Assembly: GCA_963576735.1 (NCBI GenBank)
Contig: OY755175.1
Location: forward strand, 11,548,401 to 11,612,400
Origin: Bedellia somnulentella
Lineage: Eukaryota > Arthropoda > Insecta > Lepidoptera > Bedelliidae
Length of the DNA stretch: 64,000 nt
Direction: 5' to 3'
The stretch's first letter is position 1. The number at the start of each line of letters is the position of its first letter. The notes under the pieces are model-generated. The model saw only the letters and a program-made list of their open reading frames with translations, was not told the origin of the DNA and made no database searches. Position numbers and translations under genes: made by a program. Positions 55,105 to 64,000 of this stretch are shown piece by piece.

Positions 55105-55575
55105 ACATACATAGACTAACGGCTATAAAGCCTTAAAAGGGTCAGTCAGAATTAGAAATCCGATAGACTTATACTACTAAGTAAAGTGGGGAAAATATTA
55201 TAAATAATGAATGCTACGCTTCAGGCTTAGAAAAACACTACCCCATTTCTTCCTGTGAGTGTTTGTAAGAGGTGACTAAGGGTATTGGAGCTTATAGTGA
55301 CTTTTGGTCTATGCTGTTGGAGACTCATCACTAACAACGTTTATTTTACTATCTTTTTGCTGCTTAACTCCCACGTGTGGCTGAGAAAATGTTTATTCCT
55401 TATCTTTGGCTACCTCTTCTAGGGATTCATAGCCGCGAGTACATAAGTATATGGTTCGCTAGGAACATCGCCCAATAATTACTTGAAATGCCGCAAATAC
55501 ACTTAGTCGCCTCATGCGACACCCACGGCAAGAAAGGGATAGTTCTATTTCAAGCGGACATTACACAGCACTCCA
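55105..55575. repeat. Cluster of three SINE family A copies
   Basis: A minus fragment (55,105-55,205), a plus copy (55,215-55,447: CAGGCTTAGAAAAACACTAC, then AGGGATTCATAGCCGCGAGT) and a minus head fragment (55,455-55,575: TTAGTCGCCTCATGCGACAC). This suggests nested or hotspot insertion. It ends 280 bp upstream of the His/Gly-rich protein start codon. Confidence 0.68.
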
Positions 55576-55856
55576 TATATTACAAACAGACAAATGTTTC
55601 CTCTTTATAACATTAATAAAGATTAACCCAGTTATTTTCTAGTTACGAGCTACGCACCACTATCTACCCTTTCGAACTGACACCGTGTTGCACAGACGGA
55701 CGAAATATCCGCTCGCGATTGCCTCATTGAGTTGTTTGGAATAAAACTGAATATTATAATAGCAGCGGTGAAACATCAATCACGCGTTCAACACCTTTAC
55801 GAAAGTGCACTCAATTAATATTTAGTTACTAGTTGTTCGTGCAAACTTAAACAAAC

Positions 55857-58800
55857 ATGATCACTTTATCGGTAAGTACGCCTAAAATACACGGGTTATT
55901 TGCTTTCAAAAGTTGTTTTCCCTAGGAATGTTTTGTATTAAACTCGTTTTTAGTGTTTGTTGATGTCGTGAAAATAAATAATTTGTGACCAAGACTTTAT
56001 TTAACCATAAAATATCTTTTGCAACCGTGATAGCCCAGTGGGTAGAACACTCGGTTATCGTGCAAACGACTAGTGTTCAAATCCTGGGTCGGGCCTGCAC
56101 CAATTTGTCTTTTCTAAAGACATATGTGTGGTTAATTTATCATGGTTGTTAACGGTGAGGGAAAACATCGTGAGGAAACCCACATGGCTGAGTTGTACTT
56201 AGTCATGTGACAGTGTATTCGTACAAAACGGCGATAGGCCTGCCCCCTATCACGTGAGTACACTGTCCATGCAAAACGTGGGTACTCTGAACACCAGGTG
56301 ACAAAGTCACGTGATGTTCAGAAGTATTAGTACCTCTGCCAACCCCTTCGGGGATATTCGGCGTCAACGTTTATGTTTATGTTATATGTTATCTTATGTA
56401 AAATATCTTAATATATTGCTCTAACAATATTTCTGTATTTGTGTAGTCTCGGCTAAGATAGTACACGAGGCGACAGGTATTGGGGTAGATAGGGAAAATA
56501 AAAAGCAAAAATGATAATAACGTTATTACTGTAAGTGCAAAAACAATATTATGGGTGGAAAATTTACTAAGGTCTGTGAAGTCAGAATTTTGAGAATATG
56601 GGGCTATGTTCTACTTAATTAACATCGGAAGTTAGTAGATTCAAGTGACAAAGATTTCCCGTCCTGGAGCATATACTATACTCAATGATACGAATCCCTA
56701 GAAGGTTTAGCCAGAGCTTCACAACAAGAATTTTCTCACCCACTTTTAGAAGATGCGTGGGGATAAGATTGTAAAACAAAGGTTTTTGGTCATGGGTCAA
56801 ATCACTACAAAAGCTACTATACCCTTAGCCGCGTCTTACGAACACCCACAAGTAGCAAAGGGGTAATACTATTCTAAGTCGACACTAAGCTGCATACATA
56901 CATAACATAGTAAGGGAGAACACCTAATAGGACCTACACCAATGTGTTTTTACTGAAGTGATAATGTGAGGGAAAACTACATAGCATAGTAGGAATTATT
57001 TATATCACGAGCAATTAATGTTTTTAAAAAAAGTCTCCGAACCTCGACCGCCTCATGAGTCGGGTTCAAAAAAAGCAAGAACCGAGACTGAGACTGAGAC
57101 AGTCAGCCAATTCGAATCCAGTGAATCCAGTTTCGCCAACAGCATCTAGTACTCATTCCATATACTCCCAAGAGTCAGAGTGTTAAGATTTTGAAGGGTT
57201 TTAAGTTTGAGTACAAATAAAAATTTAAATCAATAATTTGCATTTCTAATTAACACTTTTCGGGACACAACCATTGATTTTTATCCCATTCCATAGAAAT
57301 TATCGTCGTACAAATAAATACTTAAATGACTAAGTTGGCCACATCATGAAATGTGACTATTTCATGAAATGGTCGATTATTTCACGATGTGTTTAAATCT
57401 ACGATATGGCCACGACATATATACTCGTATATTGTACAAAAAGGCGTTTTCGAATAGAAATTTGTTTTTTTAAGATTAATGAAATTGTATGTAACGAAGA
57501 GAAAAGTATTTAGAACTTACATTTTTCATCATAATTTTTAATAACATCACGGATATTAAGTTTAACCACTCAAATTCATGTTCGCATCCTCTATGTAATC
57601 TAAAACACCCTTCACACCCCACAGCTTTCAGTAATCACACACTTTTTCTCACTCGATCACTTAACTTTATTTTTTCCCTTAATATTATTTAGAATCAACG
57701 TTAACATCACACGTTTTATGCAATATACCTAATTAAAATAATAGCTCCTAAATTCTGTGAGGAATCTGTTATTTCAAAGTTATCTACTATTGAAATATTC
57801 GTCTGTCCGACCGCTTTTCTATTATTATTTCATGTTTGTTAACATTGGTTATGTACCTAGCCGTCTTAATACTTGTGATTCATGAACACCCTTGCATTTG
57901 AAAAATCTACTGGGTATCACCTGGCGTATCAATTGCAAAAATCACCGGGTGGTTGTACTGTCCGTACAGTGATGTTAATTGTTTAAACCAACAGGCAGGC
58001 GGGGCGTTCCGCTAAACTTCTTGGTTTGATTAACTGGATAGCTGATTAACCAGATAGCTTCGGTATATATTTGTTAAATACAACGTCATTTGAATGTTAA
58101 TTGCAGATTCTTCCGCTACTAGTCTCCCTGATACTAACCCATGCAGCGCCATCTGACAATGAAGCTACCACCACTGAGAAAGTTCAGGACTTAGATGACG
58201 CATCCGACCGCGGTGTTATAGGCGACAATTTTTCATGGAGACCCTGGAATTTTATGAGATGGGGTGAGTACAGTGCCCAATTTGTAATTTACGAAGCAAA
58301 TACGAGGTTTAGTAAGTGAATTTTCGATGATGCGGTTGAGACTCATCATCAGCGATCCTTTATTGAAGTTCATTGTCTAACTACGCGACGCGACGTGACG
58401 CTCAGTAGGGTTGCGTTTTGTGTTTTCTCCCGCGTATATAGATATGTGAGTTTCATATGACATTGTAAACACTAATCGTGTTGACCAAGTTTAACTATTC
58501 TCGATCAATTCTTTTAAACCTCTCGGGTGTTGTTTTTAAATACATGAAAATTAGCAATTTGAGCTGTTGTATATGTGAGTTGTTATAATTTAAGTAATGC
58601 GTCGTTGAATGGGTATACAAAAATGATTCTTAATTAAATGAATGACGTCGGTAACCTCGTTGGGGATAAGCTTCTGGGTCTGGAGGTTCGAATCCCGCTG
58701 AAAACATCTCTATACTTATATATAATCGTTGTGTTACTGACTGAACAGCTGAATCTATAGTTGAATTGCCAGAAACAGCTAATGATATATTTATATTCAT

Positions 58801-59790
58801 GAGTAGATATATTTAGGCTTAAGTAATAAATAACCTCCTCCGTAGGCCTCAGTGGTCGCGCGGTTAAGCGTCTCGGGTTCGATCCCCGGGGTGGTAAATT
58901 CACAAATTTAATTTGTAAGATTTATCTCAGTCTGGAAGGATATTGCAGGCTTGAATCACCTGATTATCCGAAAATTTAAATGATTCCGTGCTTCGGAGGG
59001 CACGTTAAGCCGTCGGTCTCGGCTCGTCACGATAGTAGTTGTTAGTCTGCCAACCCGCAATTGGCCAGCGTGGTGGACTAAGGCCAAATCACCCTATATA
59101 GGGTAGGCTCGAGCCCCTTGGTGGTGCCGTATATGGGCTGTGAGAATATTTAGGCTTTTAGATGTTCATTTAAAAGCCTAAACTATATTCACGGCTATAA
59201 ATTCCTAGAAGGGGTGGCCAGAGCTAAGGAATTAGAAATTTCTCAGCCCCTTTTGGAAAATTGAGAAAGAAAAAGATAATTAAATAAAGGTTGTTGGTGA
59301 TAGGTCTCCAACCGCATCGGCCAAAAATCCCTTAAAAGCCCCAATACCGTTAGTTGCCTCTTCCGTACACCCACCGGAAGATATGGGGTAGTGCTATTCT
59401 AAGCCGACACTACACTGCAAAAACACGATAAAAGATAGATGAACACTAAGAAAATGTTTCCGGACGGAACTATAATTACGGGAATATTAAATTATTACGA
59501 AACTTCAGCAACTTCCTTTTCATCATGTTGAAATTTGGTATAAATAATCCTTAACAGTTATAAGGGTTCATTTTCTATGGTAAATATACTTTAATAAACG
59601 TAATCTGATATTTTCAGGGCAAATGCTGAGAGACAAACTGTTTCCGCACTCCTCAGAGGGTGGATTAACGAATGATGGCCATCATGGAGGCCACGGTCAC
59701 GGCGGACACGGACATGGACATGGTCATCACGGAGGGAAGATAAAAAATAAAGTGAAAATAATGTTCAAAATACATCAGTATGCATCATAG
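55857..59790 (+). CDS. Small secreted histidine/glycine-rich protein, three exons
   Basis: Exons 55857-55871, 58107-58263 and 59618-59790 join in phase (donors GTAAGT and GTGAGT, acceptors TTGCAG and TTTCAG) to 114 residues. The signal peptide is split by intron 1: MITLS then ILPLLVSLILTHA, with likely cleavage near residues 18-20. Next come an acidic Thr/Asp/Glu-rich segment (20-46), an NFS glycosylation sequon, a Trp-rich stretch (FSWRPWNFMRWG, 48-58), a His/Gly block with nine His in 79-95, and a cationic, amphipathic-looking tail (KIKNKVKIMFK, 98-108). Start context ACAAACATGA is good for an insect. I do not recognise the family. Layout (signal, acidic part, His/Gly block, basic tail) would suit an antimicrobial or metal-binding secreted peptide, which is inference. 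ATTAAA at 60,039 is a possible polyadenylation signal. Confidence 0.75.
56026..56395 (+). repeat. tRNA-derived SINE family C, full copy
   Basis: The tRNA-like head (GTGATAGCCCAGTGGGTAGA, box B-like AGTGTTCAAATCC) is followed by a conserved body (AAAACATCGTGAGGAAACCC, GCCTGCCCCCTATCACGTGA, GTACCTCTGCCAACCCCTTC) and a (TTATG)n tail. It lies in intron 1 of the His/Gly-rich protein gene. Confidence 0.78.
56690..56895 (-). repeat. SINE family A copy, diverged
   Basis: Minus orientation: CCCTAGAAGGTTTAGCCAGA, TTTTTGGTCATGGGTC and TATTCTAAGTCGACACTA. Confidence 0.6.
56900..58000. other. No gene seen (intron 1 of the secreted protein gene)
   Basis: AT-rich intronic sequence with no recognised repeat family beyond the SINE copies before it. 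Confidence 0.4.
58001..58010 (+). promoter_or_regulatory. kappaB-like motif with nearby GATA and TATA motifs
   Basis: GGGGCGTTCC fits the GGGRNNYYCC consensus bound by Rel/NF-kappaB factors. An AGATAG GATA-type site (58,052-58,057) and TATATAT (58,064-58,070) follow, all within 110 bp before exon 2 of the secreted protein gene. Insect immune genes often pair kappaB and GATA sites. Here they are intronic, so they would act as an enhancer or mark an alternative promoter; a chance match is quite possible. Confidence 0.35.
58326..58380 (+). repeat. SINE family A middle fragment
   Basis: GATGCGGTTGAGACTCATCATCAGCG corresponds in part to the 'GATGCGGTTGGAGACCCATC' region of family A. Short and diverged. 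Confidence 0.4.
58845..59155 (+). repeat. tRNA-derived SINE family D
   Basis: Head with box A-like CAGTGGTCGCGCGGTTAAGC and box B GGGTTCGATCC, then ATTCCGTGCTTCGGAGGGCA, CGTTAAGCCGTCGGTCTCGG, GGCCAGCGTGGTGGACTAAG and GGGTAGGCTCGAGCCCCTTG. I recognise this as a common lepidopteran SINE. Located in intron 2 of the secreted protein gene. Confidence 0.8.
59185..59418 (-). repeat. SINE family A copy, near complete
   Basis: Minus orientation: TTCACGGCTATAAATTCCTA, TCTCAGCCCCTTTTGGAAAA, AACCGCATCGGCCAAAAATC and TAAGCCGACACTACACTGCA. Confidence 0.75.
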
Positions 59791-60059
59791 ACCGTACTTT
59801 GACTTTTATTTGTTTTGCCTTACATTTGTATTAGATTTAGTAGGAGATATGTATTTTTAGTGATGAGTTTTCTGATCGTCTGTGATGAGCATGTCATATG
59901 CATGCATTTATACTTAGTTCAACTGTTTTATAATGGTTAATAAGTGTAGTCTGTTCTTCGTACTTCATTCGAAGTAGAGGTAATTTGAAATACGCGTCCT
60001 GACGCGAAACAACATCTCAATGCTTTAAAGTTTTGTCTATTAAAGCGTTCCTCATTACG

Positions 60060-60300
60060 ATACGAAGGGCTCGGGTTCGATTCCCGGTGTGTAAGCTCGC
60101 AAATGGAATTTCAGATATCTAACCCATATTCTACATATATGTAGGAATTTGCAGGCTGTAACACCAGACTATACAAAAGGTTATCCAAAAATAAGAGGAT
60201 TCCATGCTTCGGCATGTACTTAAAGCCGTCGGATGCTCAATTCTTTCGGCGGGGCAGATATGGGCTTCTGTGTATGATCAGATACTAAAATGCCTATGCG
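60060..60300 (+). repeat. SINE family D copy, diverged
   Basis: Box B GGGTTCGATTCCC at 60,072, then GATTCCATGCTTCGGCATGT and TTAAAGCCGTCGGATGCTC. The remainder is decayed. Confidence 0.65.
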
Positions 60301-60342
60301 ATGTTTCTCGTACAATGCCGTAGCCTATCCTTTATCTCAAAC

Positions 60343-60655
60343 TCATACGCTCACGCCGTATATCCCCGAAAGGGTTGGTAGAGGTACTAATGCAATTTGA
60401 ACATCACGTGGACAGTGTACGTGATAGGGGGCAGGCCTATCGCCGTTTTGTACGAATATGCTGTCACATGACAAAGTACATCTTAGGCATGTGGGTTTTC
60501 TCACGATGTTTTCCCTCACAGTTAACAACCAGGATGATAAATTTTACACATATGACTTCTAGAAAAAACAAATTGGTGTAGGCCTGACCCGGGATATGAA
60601 CCTTCATCGTCAGCACGATAAGCGGTGTTCTACACACTGAGCTATCACGGCTATC
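60343..60655 (-). repeat. tRNA-derived SINE family C, full copy on minus strand
   Basis: Inverse of the copy at 56,026: CTCACGCCGTATATCCCCGA, GTGATAGGGGGCAGGCCTAT and TGTCACATGACAAAGTACAT, with the tRNA-like head near 60,580-60,655. A 61-codon minus frame inside it is not a gene. Confidence 0.75.
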
Positions 60656-60689
60656 ATCCTTTATCTTACAAGAAAAACTTTCTTTCTAC

Positions 60690-60800
60690 ATGAGCGACTA
60701 AAAGAAGGGGTTTTTAAGTAATTGTTGGGCGATGCGGTAGGGGACCCAGCATCAACAATCCTTTAATTGACATTCTTATCCCTTTTAAGGTCCACAGCTG
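60690..60800 (+). repeat. SINE family A fragment
   Basis: GGGCGATGCGGTAGGGGACC, then ATCAACAATCCTTTAATTGA; middle part of the family only. Confidence 0.5.
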
Positions 60801-61050
60801 CGCAAGTAATATAGTATGAGAGTGAGACATGTTTTCGTGTTATTTTTAACAAAGTGATTAGGTATAGGTAGGTACTGTGAAGATACTTTTTAAATTTTAG
60901 TACTATCAACTGTCTGTGTACTCTAATCGTCAAATGTCATAAAAGTCATACTATTAATACAAAGTCATACTTCAAACAAAAATAAATAAACAATTTAATT
61001 GAATATATTCATATTATACTATTCATTACCTAAACATTTTAATATTAAAG

Positions 61051-61395
61051 ATGTATTACGTCGATTCCCAGAGGACGCTTAACCGGCGCGAAAGTTCATT
61101 GATTGTTAAGAGCAAAGTTAAAAAAGATCAATGCCGAGACATATTTATGAATACTTTTAGTCGAGACCCTACTCCACGTTATAGCACTGACAATTGGTAC
61201 AGCAAGCCCAGGCTGCCTGTAAAATCCGAGATAGTTACGTTATTATTCGAGTCAATGCTAAATAACACTATTGAGTCTTGGGAAACTATTGCTGAGAAAA
61301 AAATGCCACCGAAAACAGTGGAACAGCGAAAGGACAGCGCTGCTAACTTAGCACAACCTCCTCTACCTCCAGCTAAGCGGAGAATGTCCAGTTAG
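61051..61395 (+). CDS. Uncharacterised single-exon 114-residue protein
   Basis: ATG at 61,051 to TAG at 61,393-61,395 in sequence otherwise poor in long frames, preceded by an AT-rich leader and followed by AATAAA at 61,479-61,484. The protein is basic and hydrophilic, with no signal peptide or membrane segment. Visible parts: a Lys/Arg-rich N-terminal third (LIVKSKVKKDQCRDIF), a Pro/Tyr/Trp-containing middle (RDPTPRYSTDNWYSKPRLPV), a likely helical stretch (EIVTLLFESMLNN) and a Pro-rich C-terminus (QPPLPPAKRRMSS) whose KRR could be a nuclear signal. I do not recognise the family. Being intronless, it could be a retrogene. Coding status rests on frame length and the flanking poly(A) signal only. 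Confidence 0.55.
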   Translation: MYYVDSQRTLNRRESSLIVKSKVKKDQCRDIFMNTFSRDPTPRYSTDNWYSKPRLPVKSEIVTLLFESMLNNTIESWETIAEKKMPPKTVEQRKDSAANLAQPPLPPAKRRMSS

Positions 61396-61478
61396 TACAG
61401 TACAGTAACATTTGTAATACCATACAATATTATAATCACGTCATATGTTCCAATTAGAAACTATCAATAACTACACTA

Positions 61479-61484
61479 AATAAA
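61479..61484 (+). terminator. Polyadenylation signal
   Basis: AATAAA 84 bp after the stop codon of the 61,051-61,395 frame. Confidence 0.5.
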
Positions 61485-61504
61485 TATCCAGTTTAATATG
61501 ATTT

Positions 61505-61610
61505 GATGGGCGTCGTCGTCATAAGAGAGATTTGTTGGGACCATGCAAAGCGGTGATATATAGTGTTTATTTACCCCAAAAGGAATAATGGGCGAGAATA
61601 TAAGCAAGTA
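61505..61610 (+). repeat. RTE-type LINE 3' end (family B), diverged
   Basis: GGGACCATGCAAAGCGGTGA then TTTACCCCAAAAGGAATAAT and GGGCGAGAATATAAG align with the end of the other family B copies. Confidence 0.5.
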
Positions 61611-61798
61611 ATTAAATAGTGAACACATGCTATCTGCCGTAGCATCAAAACTACCAAGAAAAAACCGAAAGGGCAGATATCCTTTTACGTGTGTTCCCTA
61701 AACTTATTGTTTATCTTAGCTGTTCGCCACTATTTTGAGCCCTCATAACTCGGTTGCTACCACAAAATTTTCACTATGTAGTGTTAATGGTCAAATTA

Positions 61799-62661
61799 TC
61801 TATATACTTATAATAAATCTGTAGAGAGGTCAATTCTGTACATGAAGTATATTTTCAAAATAACTATCAGGGGGTGATTAGGGATCGATACTGATGCCAA
61901 AAATGCAATCAGTAAAATGTTTGCCTGTCTGTCTGTCGGTTTGTATGTTCCTTATGGAAACAAAAACTACTCAACAGATTTTAACGAAACTTGGCACAAT
62001 TATTCTTCATACTCCTATGCAGGTTATAGTATACTTTTTGGGGAAGGAAGTTACTCCATTTTTTAAGTTTTCGTCGCGTGTGCAGCCTTAATGGTTAAAG
62101 TCACATATAAATCACTTATGACGGAAATATTCTACATAAAATTGTTTAAAAAATATTCCACAACAGCATATGTCTATCTTTTATGGTTGACTCACAACAA
62201 CACGTGTCACTCCTGATAGCTTAGCAGTTCGGAGCATTCTGATTATATTTGTTTACTCTTACGTTTATAATACTCTCAATCATCACTTATTTAAAAAGTT
62301 GACATTATCACCTACTCAATAAAAAAAGAATCATAGAAATCGGTATAGAAACACCAAAATTATATATGAAACATAATAGTCGCACGCGACCAAAACCAAA
62401 TCCTTACTAATTTACATATTACATACTAGATGGCGCCAGTAGTTGCATCAGTTAAAACCTAAAAATTAGCTTATTTTCGGAGATACTGATCTGAACCGTT
62501 CATATAAGCGCTTTCAAAATCACAAAGTTACACTATATTCAGACATGAGTGCTATAAGTTGTAATAAGGCGTTAATTTCATAACGCTTGAGCAGTGATTG
62601 AAGTCACCTCCGATATTTTTAAAAACTACGCTACCCGCGCGAAGCTGGGCCGATCCACTAG
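61799..62661 (+). mobile_element. Non-autonomous Helitron
   Basis: Starts TCTATATACTTATAATAAAT after an A and ends in a short GC hairpin (CCCGCGCGAAGCTGGG) followed 11-12 nt later by CTAG, then a T. This is the canonical Helitron arrangement A|TC...hairpin...CTAG|T with no target duplication. Interior phrases (AGAGGTCAATTCTGTACATG, CTATCAGGGGGTGATTAG, a GTCTGTCTGTCGGTTTGTAT run) belong to a family I recognise as widespread in moths and butterflies. There is no Rep/helicase coding sequence. Confidence 0.72.
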
Positions 62662-62732
62662 TTAAATAATAAATTTAATCAATGGCACAGCTGTACGTAT
62701 TACTTTGATATGAAATATCTTTAATTTTAGAC

Positions 62733-63560
62733 GTTAAAAGGAATTCGGAAAATATTGACGATGTAAATAATGCAGTTTCCCAAATTCAAACATGGTTTGC
62801 TTCAAATAATCTTGTACTAAATGCCAAAAAAAACAAAATGTATTAAATTTTCATTACCAAATGTTAAAATTGTTGATAATAAAATTACATTAAATAATGA
62901 AAAATTTGCATTTACGGATAGCGCAGTTTTCTTAGGGATACATCTGGACTCAAAGCTCCAATGGGGACCCCACATTAGCGCGCTAGCTGGCAGGCTAAGC
63001 AGGGCTGCCTATGCCGTTAGAAAAATAAGACATTTAACTGATGTATAGACCGCTCGTTTAGTTTACTATAGTTATTTTCATAGCATCATGTCTTATGTTA
63101 TGGCATTTTATTCTGGGGCAGAGCTGCTGATGTTAGGTCCATATTTATTTTACAGTAAAGAGCAATAAGAGCTATTTATATTTAGGTTCACGAGATTCCC
63201 TTAGAGAATTGTTTAAAACCATAAATATAATGACACTGCCATGTCAATATATGTATGAAAACATCATGTATGTAAGAAAAAATTTGAAAGCATTTTCCAA
63301 AAACTGTGACAGATAATTATAAAATTTCAATTCAAAAGTACAGATTGTCAAAAATAAATAAGTACATCTTTTATGGGTTTATGTATCAAATTTTATAATA
63401 AAATACCTGATGACATTTTGAATCTAACAGAAAAGAAATACAAAAAAATTATAAAACGCAGTCTTCATTTAAAAGCTTATTACAGTTTAAATGATTATAT
63501 GTTAGATGAAACTGCTTGGTGTCACCAGGGCTTTATTCAGGATATTTCCAGACATACATA
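62733..63560 (+). pseudogene. Jockey-clade LINE fragment, decayed RT C-terminus
   Basis: The plus strand encodes the region after the catalytic motif: VSQIQTWFASNNLVLNAKKT, AVFLGIHLDSKLQW, SRAAYAVRKIRHLTDV, then many stops, and finally FYNKIPDDILNL and RSLHLKAYYSLNDYM with DETAW, typical of Jockey elements. Upstream RT and endonuclease are absent. Dead copy. Confidence 0.8.
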
Positions 63561-63770
63561 CACCAATATTGTAATATGACTAAGAAAAGATGTGTGTTGC
63601 TGAGTAGAGGTGAGTTGGAACAGGCTAAAACAGATACCTGTTGTAACAGTTTCTGTTCCAGAAAAACAACAGTTCCAAAAACCTGTTACTATGTAACAGG
63701 CTGTTTCTTTTCATTTAAAGCAGAACAGTTTGTGGCTGGAAGACTGTTATCTGTCTGTTCTGTTATGCCT

Positions 63771-64000
63771 GGAACAAGCTCGTAACTCTTCTATCATACT
63801 GAGATAGAAAGAGAAAACTGCACATTTTGGAACATTCTCATAACTTTTCTTTCATATGGTGATAGAAAGAGAAACCAGAACATTTTGGAACAAGCTCGTA
63901 ACTATTTTATCATATCGAGATAGAAAGAGATACCAGCACATTTCGGAACATGCTCTATGCTCTTCTATCTAATATATAAGAAAGGAGATAGCAGATCAAT
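63771..64000 (+). repeat. 58-bp tandem repeat, about four units
   Basis: Units start at 63,771, 63,829, 63,887 and 63,945 with GGAACA(A/T)(G/T)CTC. Each contains a small dyad like CTATC...GATAG followed by AAAGAGA. The array may continue beyond the window end. Confidence 0.8.

Noticed and set aside
56615..56800. Minus-strand 61-codon frame
   Set aside because: Lies within a SINE family A copy.
63516..63785. 89-codon Cys-containing plus-strand frame
   Set aside because: Begins in the dead Jockey fragment and continues through CTGTTAC/AACAG-rich low-complexity sequence; no start context or homology.

Overview
This window looks like AT-rich insect chromosomal DNA, most likely from a moth or butterfly. 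Two spliced genes can be recognised by homology, and dozens of interspersed repeats have wording I associate with lepidopteran genomes: SINEs with ATGT tails, RTE and CR1/Jockey LINEs, fold-back MITEs and Helitrons. Nothing prokaryotic is present. A 200-base run of N (53,352-53,551) marks an assembly gap.

Layout. (1) 1-10,650: no supportable gene; short GC-rich islets in an AT-rich background and few repeats (a tRNA-like SINE, a Helitron end, a LINE tail). (2) 10,657-20,920: mobile DNA, including a 2.1-kb structure with inverted arms, a TIR element, a 1.1-kb long-TIR fold-back element with an 8-bp target duplication, a 284-bp insertion with a 13-bp target duplication, a 56-bp palindrome and a frameshifted LINE. 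(3) 21,287-41,139, minus strand: the 5' ten coding exons (565 codons) of mind bomb 1 (mib1), an E3 ubiquitin ligase of Notch signalling, encoding MIB/HERC2, ZZ, MIB/HERC2, REP region and the first ankyrin repeats. The rest of the ankyrin repeats and the RING fingers are not found, so the gene should continue past the left edge through an intron of more than 21 kb. Its introns hold a full-length frameshifted RTE LINE, a CR1-like LINE with an open endonuclease-RT frame, and two DNA transposons. Two mib1 exons each have a degenerate partial copy just downstream.

(4) 44,010-51,149+, plus strand: a gene divergent from mib1 that resembles CABLES (Cdk5 and Abl enzyme substrate). Four exons are clear; the expected C-terminal cyclin box is not found. 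Its third intron contains a full-length RTE LINE with an intact frame and a 10-bp target duplication. (5) 55,857-59,790, plus: a three-exon gene for a 114-residue secreted protein with a histidine/glycine-rich block and a cationic tail. (6) 61,051-61,395, plus: a single-exon 114-residue protein of unknown function. (7) 61,799-64,000: a non-autonomous Helitron, a broken Jockey-type RT and a 58-bp tandem array.

The cellular genes do not form a pathway that the sequence itself shows. mib1 and the CABLES-like gene share an intergenic region and may share promoter elements. The most interesting items are the His/Gly-rich secreted protein, the repeated partial duplication of mib1 exons, and several structured transposons whose families I could not assign.
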